Assembly (NCBI GenBank): GCA_050728815.1
Contig: JBOHKB010000184.1
Coordinates: 1-38,788, forward strand
Length of the DNA stretch: 38,788 nt
Reading direction: 5' to 3'
Source of the DNA: DASWJZ01 sp050728815
Lineage (GTDB): Bacteria; Pseudomonadota; Alphaproteobacteria; Rhizobiales; Afifellaceae
The notes under the pieces are model-generated. The model saw only the letters and a list, made by a program, of their open reading frames with translations, had not been told where the DNA came from and searched no databases. Position 1 is the first letter of the stretch. Every line of letters begins with the position of its first letter. This document shows positions 7,284 to 15,155 of this stretch, in pieces. A program made the translations under genes and the position numbers.

Positions 7284-8162
7284 CTATTCGGAGGCGGTGA
7301 GCGCTCCTGGCGGTGGCTTCCGTCCTTCCGCCGAGACCACGTGAACCACGCGCTGCGGGAAGGGGATGCTGATTCCGGCCTCATCGAGCCGTTTCTTGCC
7401 GGTTTCGGTCAACGCCCAGCGCACGTCCCAGAAGATCGAGGTGGGCGCCCAGGCGCGGAGCTGCAGCACGACGGCGCTGTCGGCAAGGCTGAGCGGCACG
7501 ACGACCGGCGGCGGATCGCCGAGTACGTCGGGGTGCTCCTCCGCAACCTCCGTCAGGATACGCCGCGCTTCGGCGATGTCGTCCTCATAGGCGATGCCGA
7601 ACTCCAGGAGCACCAGCCGCGTCGGGTTGCGGGTGTAATTGGTGACGGTCGTGTTCCACAGCGTGGAGTTGGGGACGAACTTGAAGATGCCGTCCCATGT
7701 CCTGATCTGTGTCGCGAACAGCCCAAGCTCCTCGACCGTCCCAGCGACGCTGCTCGTCTCGATGTAGTCGCCGACTTCGAACGGCCTCAGCCACAAGAGC
7801 ATGATGCCGGCGGCGATGTTGGAGAGTGTTCCCTGCAGCGCGAGGCCGATGGCGAGGCCGACCGCAGCGAGGGCCGCGAGGACCGACGCGGTCTGCACCC
7901 CGAGCTGGCCGAGGGCCGCGACCAGCACGATAGCGAGGATGGCGTAGCGGACGACCGCTTGGATGACCGGCCGCAGCGTTCGGTCGACGCGCTCGGTCCG
8001 GCCAACGAGCTGAAAAGCCGCGCGGCTCGCCCAGCGCGCCACGAGGAAGCCGACGATCAGGATGATCAGCGCCGCGCCGAGCCGCGGCAGGAAGTGTTCG
8101 GACCAGCTCCACAGCATTGCGGCGAGCGCGTCCAGCCGTTCCGGGGCTTGCGTCAGTTCCAT
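7284..8162 (-). CDS. small-conductance mechanosensitive channel, MscS family
   Basis: This 292-residue inner-membrane channel subunit is close in length to E. coli MscS. Three N-terminal membrane helices are visible (about 28-46, 68-88 and 94-125). The pore helix is rich in Gly and Ala (AAVGLAIGLALQGTLSN, 99-115) and is followed by the family signature LRPFEVGDYIE (125-135), with the beta domain and alpha/beta C-terminal domain after it. It opens under membrane tension to release small solutes on osmotic downshock. The ATG has GAGAGGA about six bases upstream. It sits behind a betaine aldehyde dehydrogenase gene; both belong to osmotic adaptation, which makes the pairing sensible, but shared regulation is not shown. 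Confidence 0.93.
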   Translation of the reverse strand: MELTQAPERLDALAAMLWSWSEHFLPRLGAALIILIVGFLVARWASRAAFQLVGRTERVDRTLRPVIQAVVRYAILAIVLVAALGQLGVQTASVLAALAAVGLAIGLALQGTLSNIAAGIMLLWLRPFEVGDYIETSSVAGTVEELGLFATQIRTWDGIFKFVPNSTLWNTTVTNYTRNPTRLVLLEFGIAYEDDIAEARRILTEVAEEHPDVLGDPPPVVVPLSLADSAVVLQLRAWAPTSIFWDVRWALTETGKKRLDEAGISIPFPQRVVHVVSAEGRKPPPGALTASE

Positions 8163-8277
8163 CGAGAATCCTCTCGGCGCCGCGAGATCGGCGGCCGACT
8201 TGGCGCAGACGTGCAGCGTTGCGATGTTAGCAAGTCCCGGCGGGCCTGTCGGCTTCGGAAAGTCTCCGGCAGCCGCC

Positions 8278-9742
8278 TCAGTATGGCGCCTCCACCCGCC
8301 CGAGGTTCACGTAGACGCTCTTCAGCTCCGTATAGAAAATCGAGGGCGGCGAGGCCGTTTTCGCGCCCGATGCCCGACTGCTTCGAGCCGCCGAACGGCA
8401 TGGCGATCGCCGTCAGGTTGTAGCTGTTGATCCACACCACGCCGGCTTCGAGCGCCGCCGCGACGCGGTGCGCGCGTGAAAGGTTCTGCGTCATTACGCC
8501 GGCGGCGAGGCCGAACGGCGTGTCGTTGGCGCGGTCAATCACCTCGGCCTCTCCCTCGAAGGAAAGCACGCTCAGGAGGGGGCCGAACACCTCTTCGCGG
8601 ACAATCGTCATGTCGTCGCGGCAGGCGTCGAATACGGCCGGTGAGACGAAGTTGCCTTTTGCGAGCGCGCCCTTGAGGCGACGTCCGCCGGTCAGGAGCT
8701 TTGCGCCCTCTGCCTCTCCCTTCGCGACGTAGGAGAGGACCTTCTCAATGTGCTCAGCTGAGATGAGCGGGCCCATCTGCGTCGAAGGATCGAGCGGATC
8801 GCCGATGCGGATTCTTTCCGTGCGCGCGACGAGCTTCTCGAGGAAGGTCGGCCGGATCGGCTCTTCGACGAAGAAGCGCGTGCCGTTCGAGCAGATTTCG
8901 CCCTGCGTGTAGAAATTGCCGAGGATCGCAGCGGAAACCGCGTCGTCGAGGTCGGCGTCGGCGAAGACGATCAGCGCCGATTTTCCGCCAAGTTCCATAG
9001 TGACGTGCTTCAGCGTTTCCGCCGCCGTCGCCATCACGCGCTTGCCGGTCGGCACCGAGCCGGTCAGCGATACCTTGGCGATGCCAGGATGCGCCGCCAT
9101 CGCAGCGCCCAGCTCGCCCTTGCCGAGCACGACGTTCAGGAGACCAGGCGGAGCGCCGGCCTCCTCTACGATCTTCGCAAGCTCGACCGCTGTGACCGGC
9201 GTTAGCTCGCTCGGCTTGAAGACCATGGCGTTGCCGGCGGCGAGCGCCGGCGCGGTCTTCCAGCTCGCGATCTGGATCGGATAATTCCAGGCGCCGATCC
9301 CAGCGCAGACGCCGAGTGGCTCGCGGCGCGTGTAGGCGAACGCGCTCTCGCCGAGCGGCATGTATTCGCCCTGCACGACCTGGGTGAGGCCGGCAAAGAA
9401 CTCGAAGCAGTCCGCCGCCGAGCCGATATCGGCCTCCGGCGCCTCCTGGATCGGCTTGCCGGTGTCGAGCACCTCGAGCAGCGCTAGCTCCCGCTTGCGC
9501 TCGCGCAGGAGCGCGGCGACGCGGTTCAACACACGCCCGCGCTCGGAAGCGGGGAGAGCGATCCACGCCTTCTGCGCCAGCGCCGCCGCCTCCACGGCCC
9601 CGTCGAGGAGTACCGCGTCGGCCGCGGCCACCTCGCAGATGACGGCGCCCGTCGCTGGGTTGATGTCGATGAACCGTTCGCCGTCATTCGGAGCGCAGTC
9701 CGCGCCGGCAATGCGCGATTTGAGCAGGGCGGGCGTAGGCAA
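8278..9742 (-). pseudogene. betB: betaine aldehyde dehydrogenase, apparent frameshift near the 3' end
   Basis: BetB oxidises betaine aldehyde to glycine betaine with NAD. Visible motifs are GAWNYPIQ, the general-base Glu in ELGGKSAL, the catalytic Cys in GEICSNGTR and the C-terminal PFGGSKQSGIGRENG. I favour a TTG start at 9742 (AGGAG eight bases upstream) over the TTG at 9790, which has no such site. Around 8335 the frame breaks: after ...LAALDF the original frame runs on for about 60 non-family residues to a stop at 8153, inside the MscS start. Dropping one base in the AGAAAAT stretch (plus strand, 8334-8340) restores YTELKSVYVNLG...PY with a stop at 8278-8280 and a total of about 487 residues, the normal BetB length. 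This is either a real mutation or a sequencing error. The substrate call rests on similarity; other aldehyde dehydrogenases are possible. Confidence 0.85.
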
Positions 9743-9793
9743 CTGCGCAACTCCTGTGGGCGGCGACGACGCAAAGACCGGCGGCGGCAAGCC

Positions 9794-9822
9794 TTGCGGT
9801 CGGCCTATCGCATCCCTATAAA
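9794..9822 (+). promoter_or_regulatory. promoter of tRNA-Lys
   Basis: TTGCGG (9794-9799) and TATAAA (9817-9822) are separated by 17 bases. Transcription would begin around 9829, about nine bases before the mature tRNA 5' end. The position and the near-consensus -10 make this a good sigma-70-type candidate. It overlaps only the alternative N-terminus of betB on the other strand. Confidence 0.65.
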
Positions 9823-9837
9823 ACCGGCCGCAAGCGC

Positions 9838-9913
<76 letters not shown>

Positions 9914-10083
9914 TTTCCGTCAACAGGCTTCTTGCGAATGGCGCACGGCTTCGTGGGGAATTTCCCGCGCCCCATGTCTGAGCCTTCCGTCTTCCGCGCC
10001 GCCTTCGCGCGTTCCCGCCCGCGTGGAGTCTTGTTCTCGGCAAGCGACAAGCGCCGCGTGGGTCATGCATTGGCGGTGCGCGA

Positions 10084-11052
10084 GTGACCATCCTCGTCAC
10101 CGGCGCCGCCGGCTTCATCGGCTACCATGTCGCGCGGCGGCTCGCCGATCGCGGCGAGCGCGTCATCGGCCTCGACAATCTCAACGAGTTCTACGGCACC
10201 GACCTGAAGCGGCGTCGGCTCACCCAGCTCGCCACCTTCCCGAACTTCGAGTTCAAGCGCGTTGACTTGGCGGATCGAAGGGCGTTGGCGCAAGCGCTCT
10301 CGGGCGAGTCGGTCCGCCTGGTCTTCCACCTCGCGGCGCAGGCGAACGTGCGCTATGCGCTGGAGAATCCATACGCCTACATCGACTCCAACGTCGTCGG
10401 GCACCTGAACCTGCTGGAGCATTTCCGCCATGCAGGCGGCGTGGAGATGTTTGTGTATGCGTCGTCGAGCTCTGTCTACGGCGAGGAGAACGCGCCGCCC
10501 TTCAGCGAGGATGGCAAGACCGATCGGCCGACCTCGCTTTATGCCGCGACCAAGAAGTCGCAGGAGATGATGAGCGAGGTCTACGCCAGGATCTTCGGCA
10601 TGCCGCAGATCGGGCTCCGCTTCTTTTCCGTCTACGGGCCATGGGGCCGGCCGGACATGGCCTATTGGCTATTCACCGAGGCGATCCTGGCGGGGCGTCC
10701 GATTCGAGTCTTCAACCGCGGCGAGATGCAGCGCGACTTCACCTACATCGACGATGTCGTCGCCGGCGTCCTGAAAGTTGGCGGGGCGGCGCCGGGAGGG
10801 CCGAAGCAACGCGTCTACAATATCGGCAACAGTGCGCCGGTGAAACTGCTCGACATGATCGCGATCCTTGAGCGGATCATCGGTCGTAAGGCGGAGCTTG
10901 AGCTGCTTCCGGCGCAGCCGGGCGAAGTGACGATCACCTGCGCCGATGTGTCGGCCATCGAGCGCGACTTCGGCTTCCGGCCGAGCACGCCGCTTTCGAC
11001 TGGCCTTACGAAGTTCGTCGAGTGGTTCCGCCGCTATCAGCGCGGAAAGTGA
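10084..11052 (+). CDS. NAD-dependent sugar-nucleotide epimerase (UDP-glucuronate 4-epimerase-like)
   Basis: This 322-residue protein belongs to the extended short-chain dehydrogenase family. TGAAGFIG (6-13) is the NAD-binding GxxGxxG motif, FHLAAQANVRYALENP (81-96) is characteristic of UDP-glucuronate epimerases, ASSSSVYG (126-133) holds the catalytic Ser, and YAATK (153-157) is the Tyr-X3-Lys pair. RFFSVYGPWGRPDMAYW is also typical of UDP-glucuronate 4-epimerases, which make UDP-galacturonate for surface polysaccharides; other nucleotide sugars cannot be excluded. The start is GTG. Its 3' end overlaps the convergent deacetylase gene by 16 bases. With the neighbouring glycosyltransferase and deacetylase it suggests envelope or capsule glycan synthesis. 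Confidence 0.9.
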   Translation: MTILVTGAAGFIGYHVARRLADRGERVIGLDNLNEFYGTDLKRRRLTQLATFPNFEFKRVDLADRRALAQALSGESVRLVFHLAAQANVRYALENPYAYIDSNVVGHLNLLEHFRHAGGVEMFVYASSSSVYGEENAPPFSEDGKTDRPTSLYAATKKSQEMMSEVYARIFGMPQIGLRFFSVYGPWGRPDMAYWLFTEAILAGRPIRVFNRGEMQRDFTYIDDVVAGVLKVGGAAPGGPKQRVYNIGNSAPVKLLDMIAILERIIGRKAELELLPAQPGEVTITCADVSAIERDFGFRPSTPLSTGLTKFVEWFRRYQRGK

Positions 11053-11822
11053 ACGCGGGTCGCGGGAAGATCGAAAAGCTCAGGGATCGAGGGCCACGCC
11101 GCCGCCTTGTGGCGGGCGGTCAGCGAAAAAAGCTCTTCGAGAAATCTCCGGCTCGGCTCCTGATGCACCAGATGGTGGGTCAGCACGCCAAGCGGCTCGG
11201 GATCGTCGCGGAGCCGCCGTTCCACTTCCTCACACAGCCTTGCGTAGGCTTCGGCACGGGGGAGGGGGCCGCGCGCCTGCCAGTCGATGATGTCGAGATG
11301 CGTGTTGACCAAATGCGGTTCGGCGGGCGCTGGGCCGAAGGTCGATAGACCGGCCAGCCCTATCTCGTGCCGCGCGTTGCGCACCGACCTTGAAATGCGG
11401 TTCCAGGGCGGCACAAGCACGGGCAGAAATCTCTCCGGAAACATCCGACCAAGGCGCGCAAACCCTTCGCCGAGCTCCTCCAGCACCGCAGCGAGCGGCC
11501 GGTGGTCGCCCAGCTCCATTTTCTTTTCATGCGGCGGAGCGTGATTTTGGTGCCGCCAGCCGTGCTGAAGGACGAAGACGCGCGGTTCGGCCGCGAGTGT
11601 TGCCACCAACGCGTCGGTTGCGTCGCCGGGAATGACGGCAAGCGCCAGCGGCAGCGCATGTCGGCGCGCAAGCGCGAGTAGCTTCTCCAGATCCGGGGTC
11701 GTCGTCACCGCGTCGTCGTCGCGCCACCAGAACGAAATCCGGCGCGTCTTTGCGGCGGCCTGATCGAGCAGGGCGACAAAGCGGTCTCGGGCCGCCTCGC
11801 CTCCCGGATCGGCGCCGGTCAT
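11037..11822 (-). CDS. polysaccharide deacetylase-like protein
   Basis: This 261-residue protein starts at an ATG that overlaps the stop of the upstream glycosyltransferase gene (ATGA, four bases), so translation is coupled. Its NodB-like features are WWRDDDAV (32-39), with candidate metal-binding aspartates, LALAVIPG (59-66), QHGWRHQNH (86-94), with the histidines, VPPWNR (137-142) and LTHHLVHQ (214-221). This pattern is found in a polysaccharide-deacetylase subfamily that often sits beside GT4 enzymes. It is predicted to remove acetyl groups from a sugar chain. No signal peptide is seen, so it would act on a cytoplasmic substrate such as a lipid-linked precursor. The reading frame continues upstream into the glycosyltransferase gene as a shadow and should not be taken as a longer protein. 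Confidence 0.82.
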   Translation of the reverse strand: MTGADPGGEAARDRFVALLDQAAAKTRRISFWWRDDDAVTTTPDLEKLLALARRHALPLALAVIPGDATDALVATLAAEPRVFVLQHGWRHQNHAPPHEKKMELGDHRPLAAVLEELGEGFARLGRMFPERFLPVLVPPWNRISRSVRNARHEIGLAGLSTFGPAPAEPHLVNTHLDIIDWQARGPLPRAEAYARLCEEVERRLRDDPEPLGVLTHHLVHQEPSRRFLEELFSLTARHKAAAWPSIPELFDLPATRVHFPR

Positions 11823-13048
11823 GCCGCCTGACGCCGCGCACGCGACGCCCGGAGCATCTTCGCGACAAAGTTTATGCCGGGCTCCGACGAGAAGCGTTTG
11901 CGCACCTCGACCGCGCCGGCCTCTGCGAGCTTCAGCCGCTGGGCCGGATCGCCGAGCAGCCGTCGCATCGCCTCGGCGAGCGTGTGCGGGTCGCGCTCCG
12001 GCACCAGCCAGCCGGTCCGCCGGTGCGTCACCAGCTCGGGAATGCCCGACACGTCGGTGGCAAGCACTGGGACGGCGAAGGCCTGCGCCTCCATCAGAAC
12101 GTTGGGAAGGCCGTCGCGGTCGCCGGACGGCGTGAGCCGGGAAGGGAGCACGAAGAGGTCGGCGCGGGCGAGAAGATCGAAGATGAAGCCGCGATCCTGC
12201 GCGCCGTGCCAGGTCACGCGGTCCGCGATCCCGAGCGTCTCTGCCTGCGACTGGAGTTCTGCGGAAAGCGGTCCGCCACCGGAATGCTCGAAGCGCCACG
12301 GGATTTCGTCACCGAGTTCCGCGAGCGCGCGCAGGAGGTCGGCGTAGCCCTTCTTCTCCACCGCGCGCCCAACCGAGACGATGACGAAAGGTCCTTCCCG
12401 CTTCGCCCTTCGCGCCGGCGCTGGAGGAAAACGCGAAAAGTCGAGGCCGTGATAGACGAGATGCACCTTGCCGGGCGTCCGGGTGAGCGAGCGGAGATAG
12501 TCGAGGTTCGCGCGCGTGCAGGTGACGCCCCGTTCGGCGTCGGCGAGCTTTTCGCGAAGCTCCCATTGCGGCGTTGTCCAGATGTCCTTGGCGTGGGCGG
12601 AGAACGACCAGCCGAACCCGCGGATCAACGCGGCATAGCGCGCGACGGACGCGGGCGTGTGCAGGAAGTGCGCGTGCAGCCAGCCGACGTCGCTTGGCAG
12701 CTCCCGCGCCAGCACGCAGGCTTGGCCGAAGCGCCGGCGGCGGTTGACCGAGCCGTCGCGCCTCAGGTCCCGCTGAAACGCCTTCCACGCCGCCGCGAAA
12801 CCGGGCTGCGCTTCCGCCCACCTGCGGCCGGCGCGGACGCGTGCCGGGTCGTCCTGCAGATATTCGGGGAGATAGAGGATGTCGGCGGCGATCTCGCGGT
12901 GGAGGTCGTGCCGCATGCTTTCGGTCGGATGGCGCAGCGAAACGATCAGCTGCCGGATGCCGCGCTTCTCGAGACCCAGAATTTCCTGGGCGATGAAGGT
13001 CTCCGAAAGGCGGGGATAGCCCTTCACCAGGGTCGCGATCCGGTTCAT
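11819..13048 (-). CDS. GT4-family glycosyltransferase
   Basis: This 409-residue GT-B enzyme begins MNRIATLVKGYPRLSETFI, a start typical of group-1 glycosyltransferases of exopolysaccharide and colanic-acid type. The N-terminal domain carries HAHFLHTPASVARY and FSAHAKDIW. The C-terminal domain has FVIVSVGRAVEKKGY, the donor-site LFVLPS and the E-X7-E-like segment in PNVLMEAQAFAVPVLATD, followed by GIPELV and GWLVPERD. It is predicted to transfer a sugar from a nucleotide donor to a lipid-linked or growing glycan on the cytoplasmic face. It overlaps the deacetylase start by four bases and lies divergently from the polysaccharide-lyase-like gene, with only 69 bases between them for both promoters. 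Confidence 0.92.
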   Translation of the reverse strand: MNRIATLVKGYPRLSETFIAQEILGLEKRGIRQLIVSLRHPTESMRHDLHREIAADILYLPEYLQDDPARVRAGRRWAEAQPGFAAAWKAFQRDLRRDGSVNRRRRFGQACVLARELPSDVGWLHAHFLHTPASVARYAALIRGFGWSFSAHAKDIWTTPQWELREKLADAERGVTCTRANLDYLRSLTRTPGKVHLVYHGLDFSRFPPAPARRAKREGPFVIVSVGRAVEKKGYADLLRALAELGDEIPWRFEHSGGGPLSAELQSQAETLGIADRVTWHGAQDRGFIFDLLARADLFVLPSRLTPSGDRDGLPNVLMEAQAFAVPVLATDVSGIPELVTHRRTGWLVPERDPHTLAEAMRRLLGDPAQRLKLAEAGAVEVRKRFSSEPGINFVAKMLRASRARRQAA

Positions 13049-13117
13049 GTTTCTTCGGCTTCCTGCGGACTCTGAATCGCGCTCGGCGATCTACCGCCGC
13101 TATTTGGGATAAGAACC

Positions 13118-13867
13118 TTGCTCACCTCAAGCCAGACCGCGCCCGGGGCCTTCGAGACAGTGCACCTCGATTTCGAGAGCGGCAGCTTCAACGGCTGGAG
13201 CGTGAAGCGGTTGTCCGGCGATCATTCGGCGAAAATCCAGTCGGAAATCGTGCGCGTCGGGTCGCGCGCCTGCCGGTTCGAGCTCCGGCCCGGCGACTAT
13301 ATCTCGCAGGGGCACCGCGCTGAGCTTCGCGATCTCAACAACGTCCTCTGGGACGAGGAGGTCTGGTACGGCTTCAGCACTTTCATCGCGCCTGACTTCG
13401 AGGTGCCCGAGACCGTCGGCTGCGTGTTCGCTCAGTGGCACGACCAAGCAAAGCTCGGCGACCCGTCCGGCAAACCGCCGGTCGCGATGCGATACCGCGG
13501 AGGGCGACTCTTTTTCACCGGCGCTTATGGCCGGGTCGCTGGGCCGGTGCCCGACATCCGCTACGAGTTCGCGAGCATTGCCGATTTCCCAAAGGGCGTG
13601 TGGCACGATTTCGTCTTTCGGGTTTTCTGGTCGCGTCACAGCATGTCCGAGATCGAAGCGTGGCTCAGCCGAGAAAGAATCATCGATTGGCGCGGACCGC
13701 TCGCTTACGAGAACGAGGAGGAGGGGCCGTATTTCAAGCTCGGCCTCTATTGGTCGCCACCGGGGCCGAAGCCGATCGTCGCCTACCACGACAACTACAG
13801 CCGCGGGCACTCGTTCGAAGAAGTCGATCCGTCGGTTCCGCATTCGCCGCGTCCCGCCAATGGATGA
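13118..13867 (+). CDS. polysaccharide lyase-like jelly-roll protein
   Basis: This 249-residue protein resembles the heparin-lyase/alginate-lyase-like beta-jelly-roll group: LDFESGSFNGWSV near the start, GHRAELRD (102-109), VWYGFSTFIAP, VFAQWHD, GVWHDFVFRVFWS and a C-terminal FKLGLYW with VAYHDNYSRG. This order is what I know from polysaccharide-lyase-like proteins that bind or cleave acidic glycans. The TTG start at 13118 is weakly supported, and a GTG about 42 bases later is possible. Neither version has a signal peptide, which is odd for a lyase that would meet its substrate outside the cytoplasm. The last eight bases overlap the FkbM gene, so it is the first gene of a coupled run continuing into an ABC transporter. 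Confidence 0.72.
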   Translation: MLTSSQTAPGAFETVHLDFESGSFNGWSVKRLSGDHSAKIQSEIVRVGSRACRFELRPGDYISQGHRAELRDLNNVLWDEEVWYGFSTFIAPDFEVPETVGCVFAQWHDQAKLGDPSGKPPVAMRYRGGRLFFTGAYGRVAGPVPDIRYEFASIADFPKGVWHDFVFRVFWSRHSMSEIEAWLSRERIIDWRGPLAYENEEEGPYFKLGLYWSPPGPKPIVAYHDNYSRGHSFEEVDPSVPHSPRPANG

Positions 13868-15155
13868 GCCGCGTTGCGCGCTTGCTCTCTTTCCGTCGCA
13901 GGGAAAAGAGGGCGATCGGGACAAGCTGCTCTGGTCGCTGCAGAGAGCGAAAGAGGTAGGTCTCGGCGACCTGGCGGAGGTCGATCCCATCGACGTGCGC
14001 GCCGGTTCGATGATGAATGCGCTGGCCGAGGCAGGCGAGAGGGCGTCGCGCGAAGGCTTCGCCTGGCTGCTCGCAGTCGGCGCGGCCGAAGTGTTGGTCC
14101 CTGACATTTTCGTGAAGACCGCGCCTGCGCTGAGGATCAACGACGCGGTCTGGGGCGCCGCGGCGCTTGCCTCCGACACGCGCAAGCCGCCGAAGGTCGA
14201 GCGCATCACGCGCCTTGCGGCGCAAGACCTGCCGACCTTCTTCCATGCGGCCCTCCGCTGGTGGATCGGGCCGACGCATTTTGTGCGCCCAGCGCTCGCA
14301 GCCGAGGCCGCCGCTTCGAGTGCCTCGCAGTCTTACGCCGACTACCTCTACTTCCTGTGGAAGAACCACCGAGCCTACAAAACCGCTCAGGCGCTTACGC
14401 TTTTCCGGGGCAACGTGCCGCTGGTCGGCGAGGCGGACTGCGGCCGGCTGATTGAGATTCTGGAGCGGGAGCCGGCGTTTATGCCGGTCAGGTTTGGGCC
14501 GGCCACGTTCTGGCTCCCTTACACCGGGCTCAACCCGGTCATCGAGCGGGAACAGATGCGCGGCCTGTTCTTCGAGCACGAGGAGCTCGACTTTTTGGCC
14601 GCGCGATTGCCTTCCGGGCTGCGCATTGTCGACGTCGGTGCAAATACCGGCAACCACACAGTTTTCTTCGCTGGCCCCATGCGAGCGGCAAGCGTGGTTC
14701 CGATCGAGCCGCTGCCCCGCGCGGTGGCGGCGCTCCGCGCGGCGGTCGCGGAGAATCGGCTCGGAAACGTCGATCTTTCCTGCCTCGGGATGGCGGTCGG
14801 CGCGGAGGAGGGGCGGTTGCGGCCGATCCCATCGGCGACTGCCGGCCTTGGCGCCACACATTTCGTGGAAGACTCTTTGGGTGAGGTGCCGCTCGTCACG
14901 CTCGACCGCCTCATCCGCGGTCGCGTCGATTTCATCAAGATTGACGTGGAGGGTATGGAAATGGAGGCGCTTTCCGGCGCTGCCGGGCTCATTGCCGCCA
15001 ATCGTCCCGTTCTTTACGTTGAGGTATTGGACGCGGCCATCGGCCGTTTCATGGCGTGGGTCGACGGGCATCAATATCGCATCGAAAGGCTCTTCCCCGA
15101 CAAGACCCATTGCAATTACCTTCTCGTACCGGCGGAACGCCCGAGTGAACCATGA
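13860..15155 (+). CDS. two-domain protein: GT-A-like N-terminus fused to FkbM methyltransferase
   Basis: This 431-residue protein starts at the ATG that overlaps the preceding gene by eight bases. Residues 235-431 are an FkbM-type SAM-dependent methyltransferase: LRIVDVGANTGNHTVFFAG (254-272) is motif I, PIEPLPRAVAALRAA (281-295) binds the cofactor ribose, and FIKIDVEGMEMEAL (358-371) is the family signature. Residues 1-215 are a separate domain I cannot name with confidence. EGFAWLLAVGAAEVLVPDIF followed later by WIGPTHFV and SYADYLYFLWKN loosely recalls a degenerate family-2 glycosyltransferase in which the usual DxD is missing. Predicted role: O-methylation of a sugar in a surface glycan. 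It overlaps the next gene by four bases (ATGA). Confidence 0.85.
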   Translation: MDEPRCALALFPSQGKEGDRDKLLWSLQRAKEVGLGDLAEVDPIDVRAGSMMNALAEAGERASREGFAWLLAVGAAEVLVPDIFVKTAPALRINDAVWGAAALASDTRKPPKVERITRLAAQDLPTFFHAALRWWIGPTHFVRPALAAEAAASSASQSYADYLYFLWKNHRAYKTAQALTLFRGNVPLVGEADCGRLIEILEREPAFMPVRFGPATFWLPYTGLNPVIEREQMRGLFFEHEELDFLAARLPSGLRIVDVGANTGNHTVFFAGPMRAASVVPIEPLPRAVAALRAAVAENRLGNVDLSCLGMAVGAEEGRLRPIPSATAGLGATHFVEDSLGEVPLVTLDRLIRGRVDFIKIDVEGMEMEALSGAAGLIAANRPVLYVEVLDAAIGRFMAWVDGHQYRIERLFPDKTHCNYLLVPAERPSEP

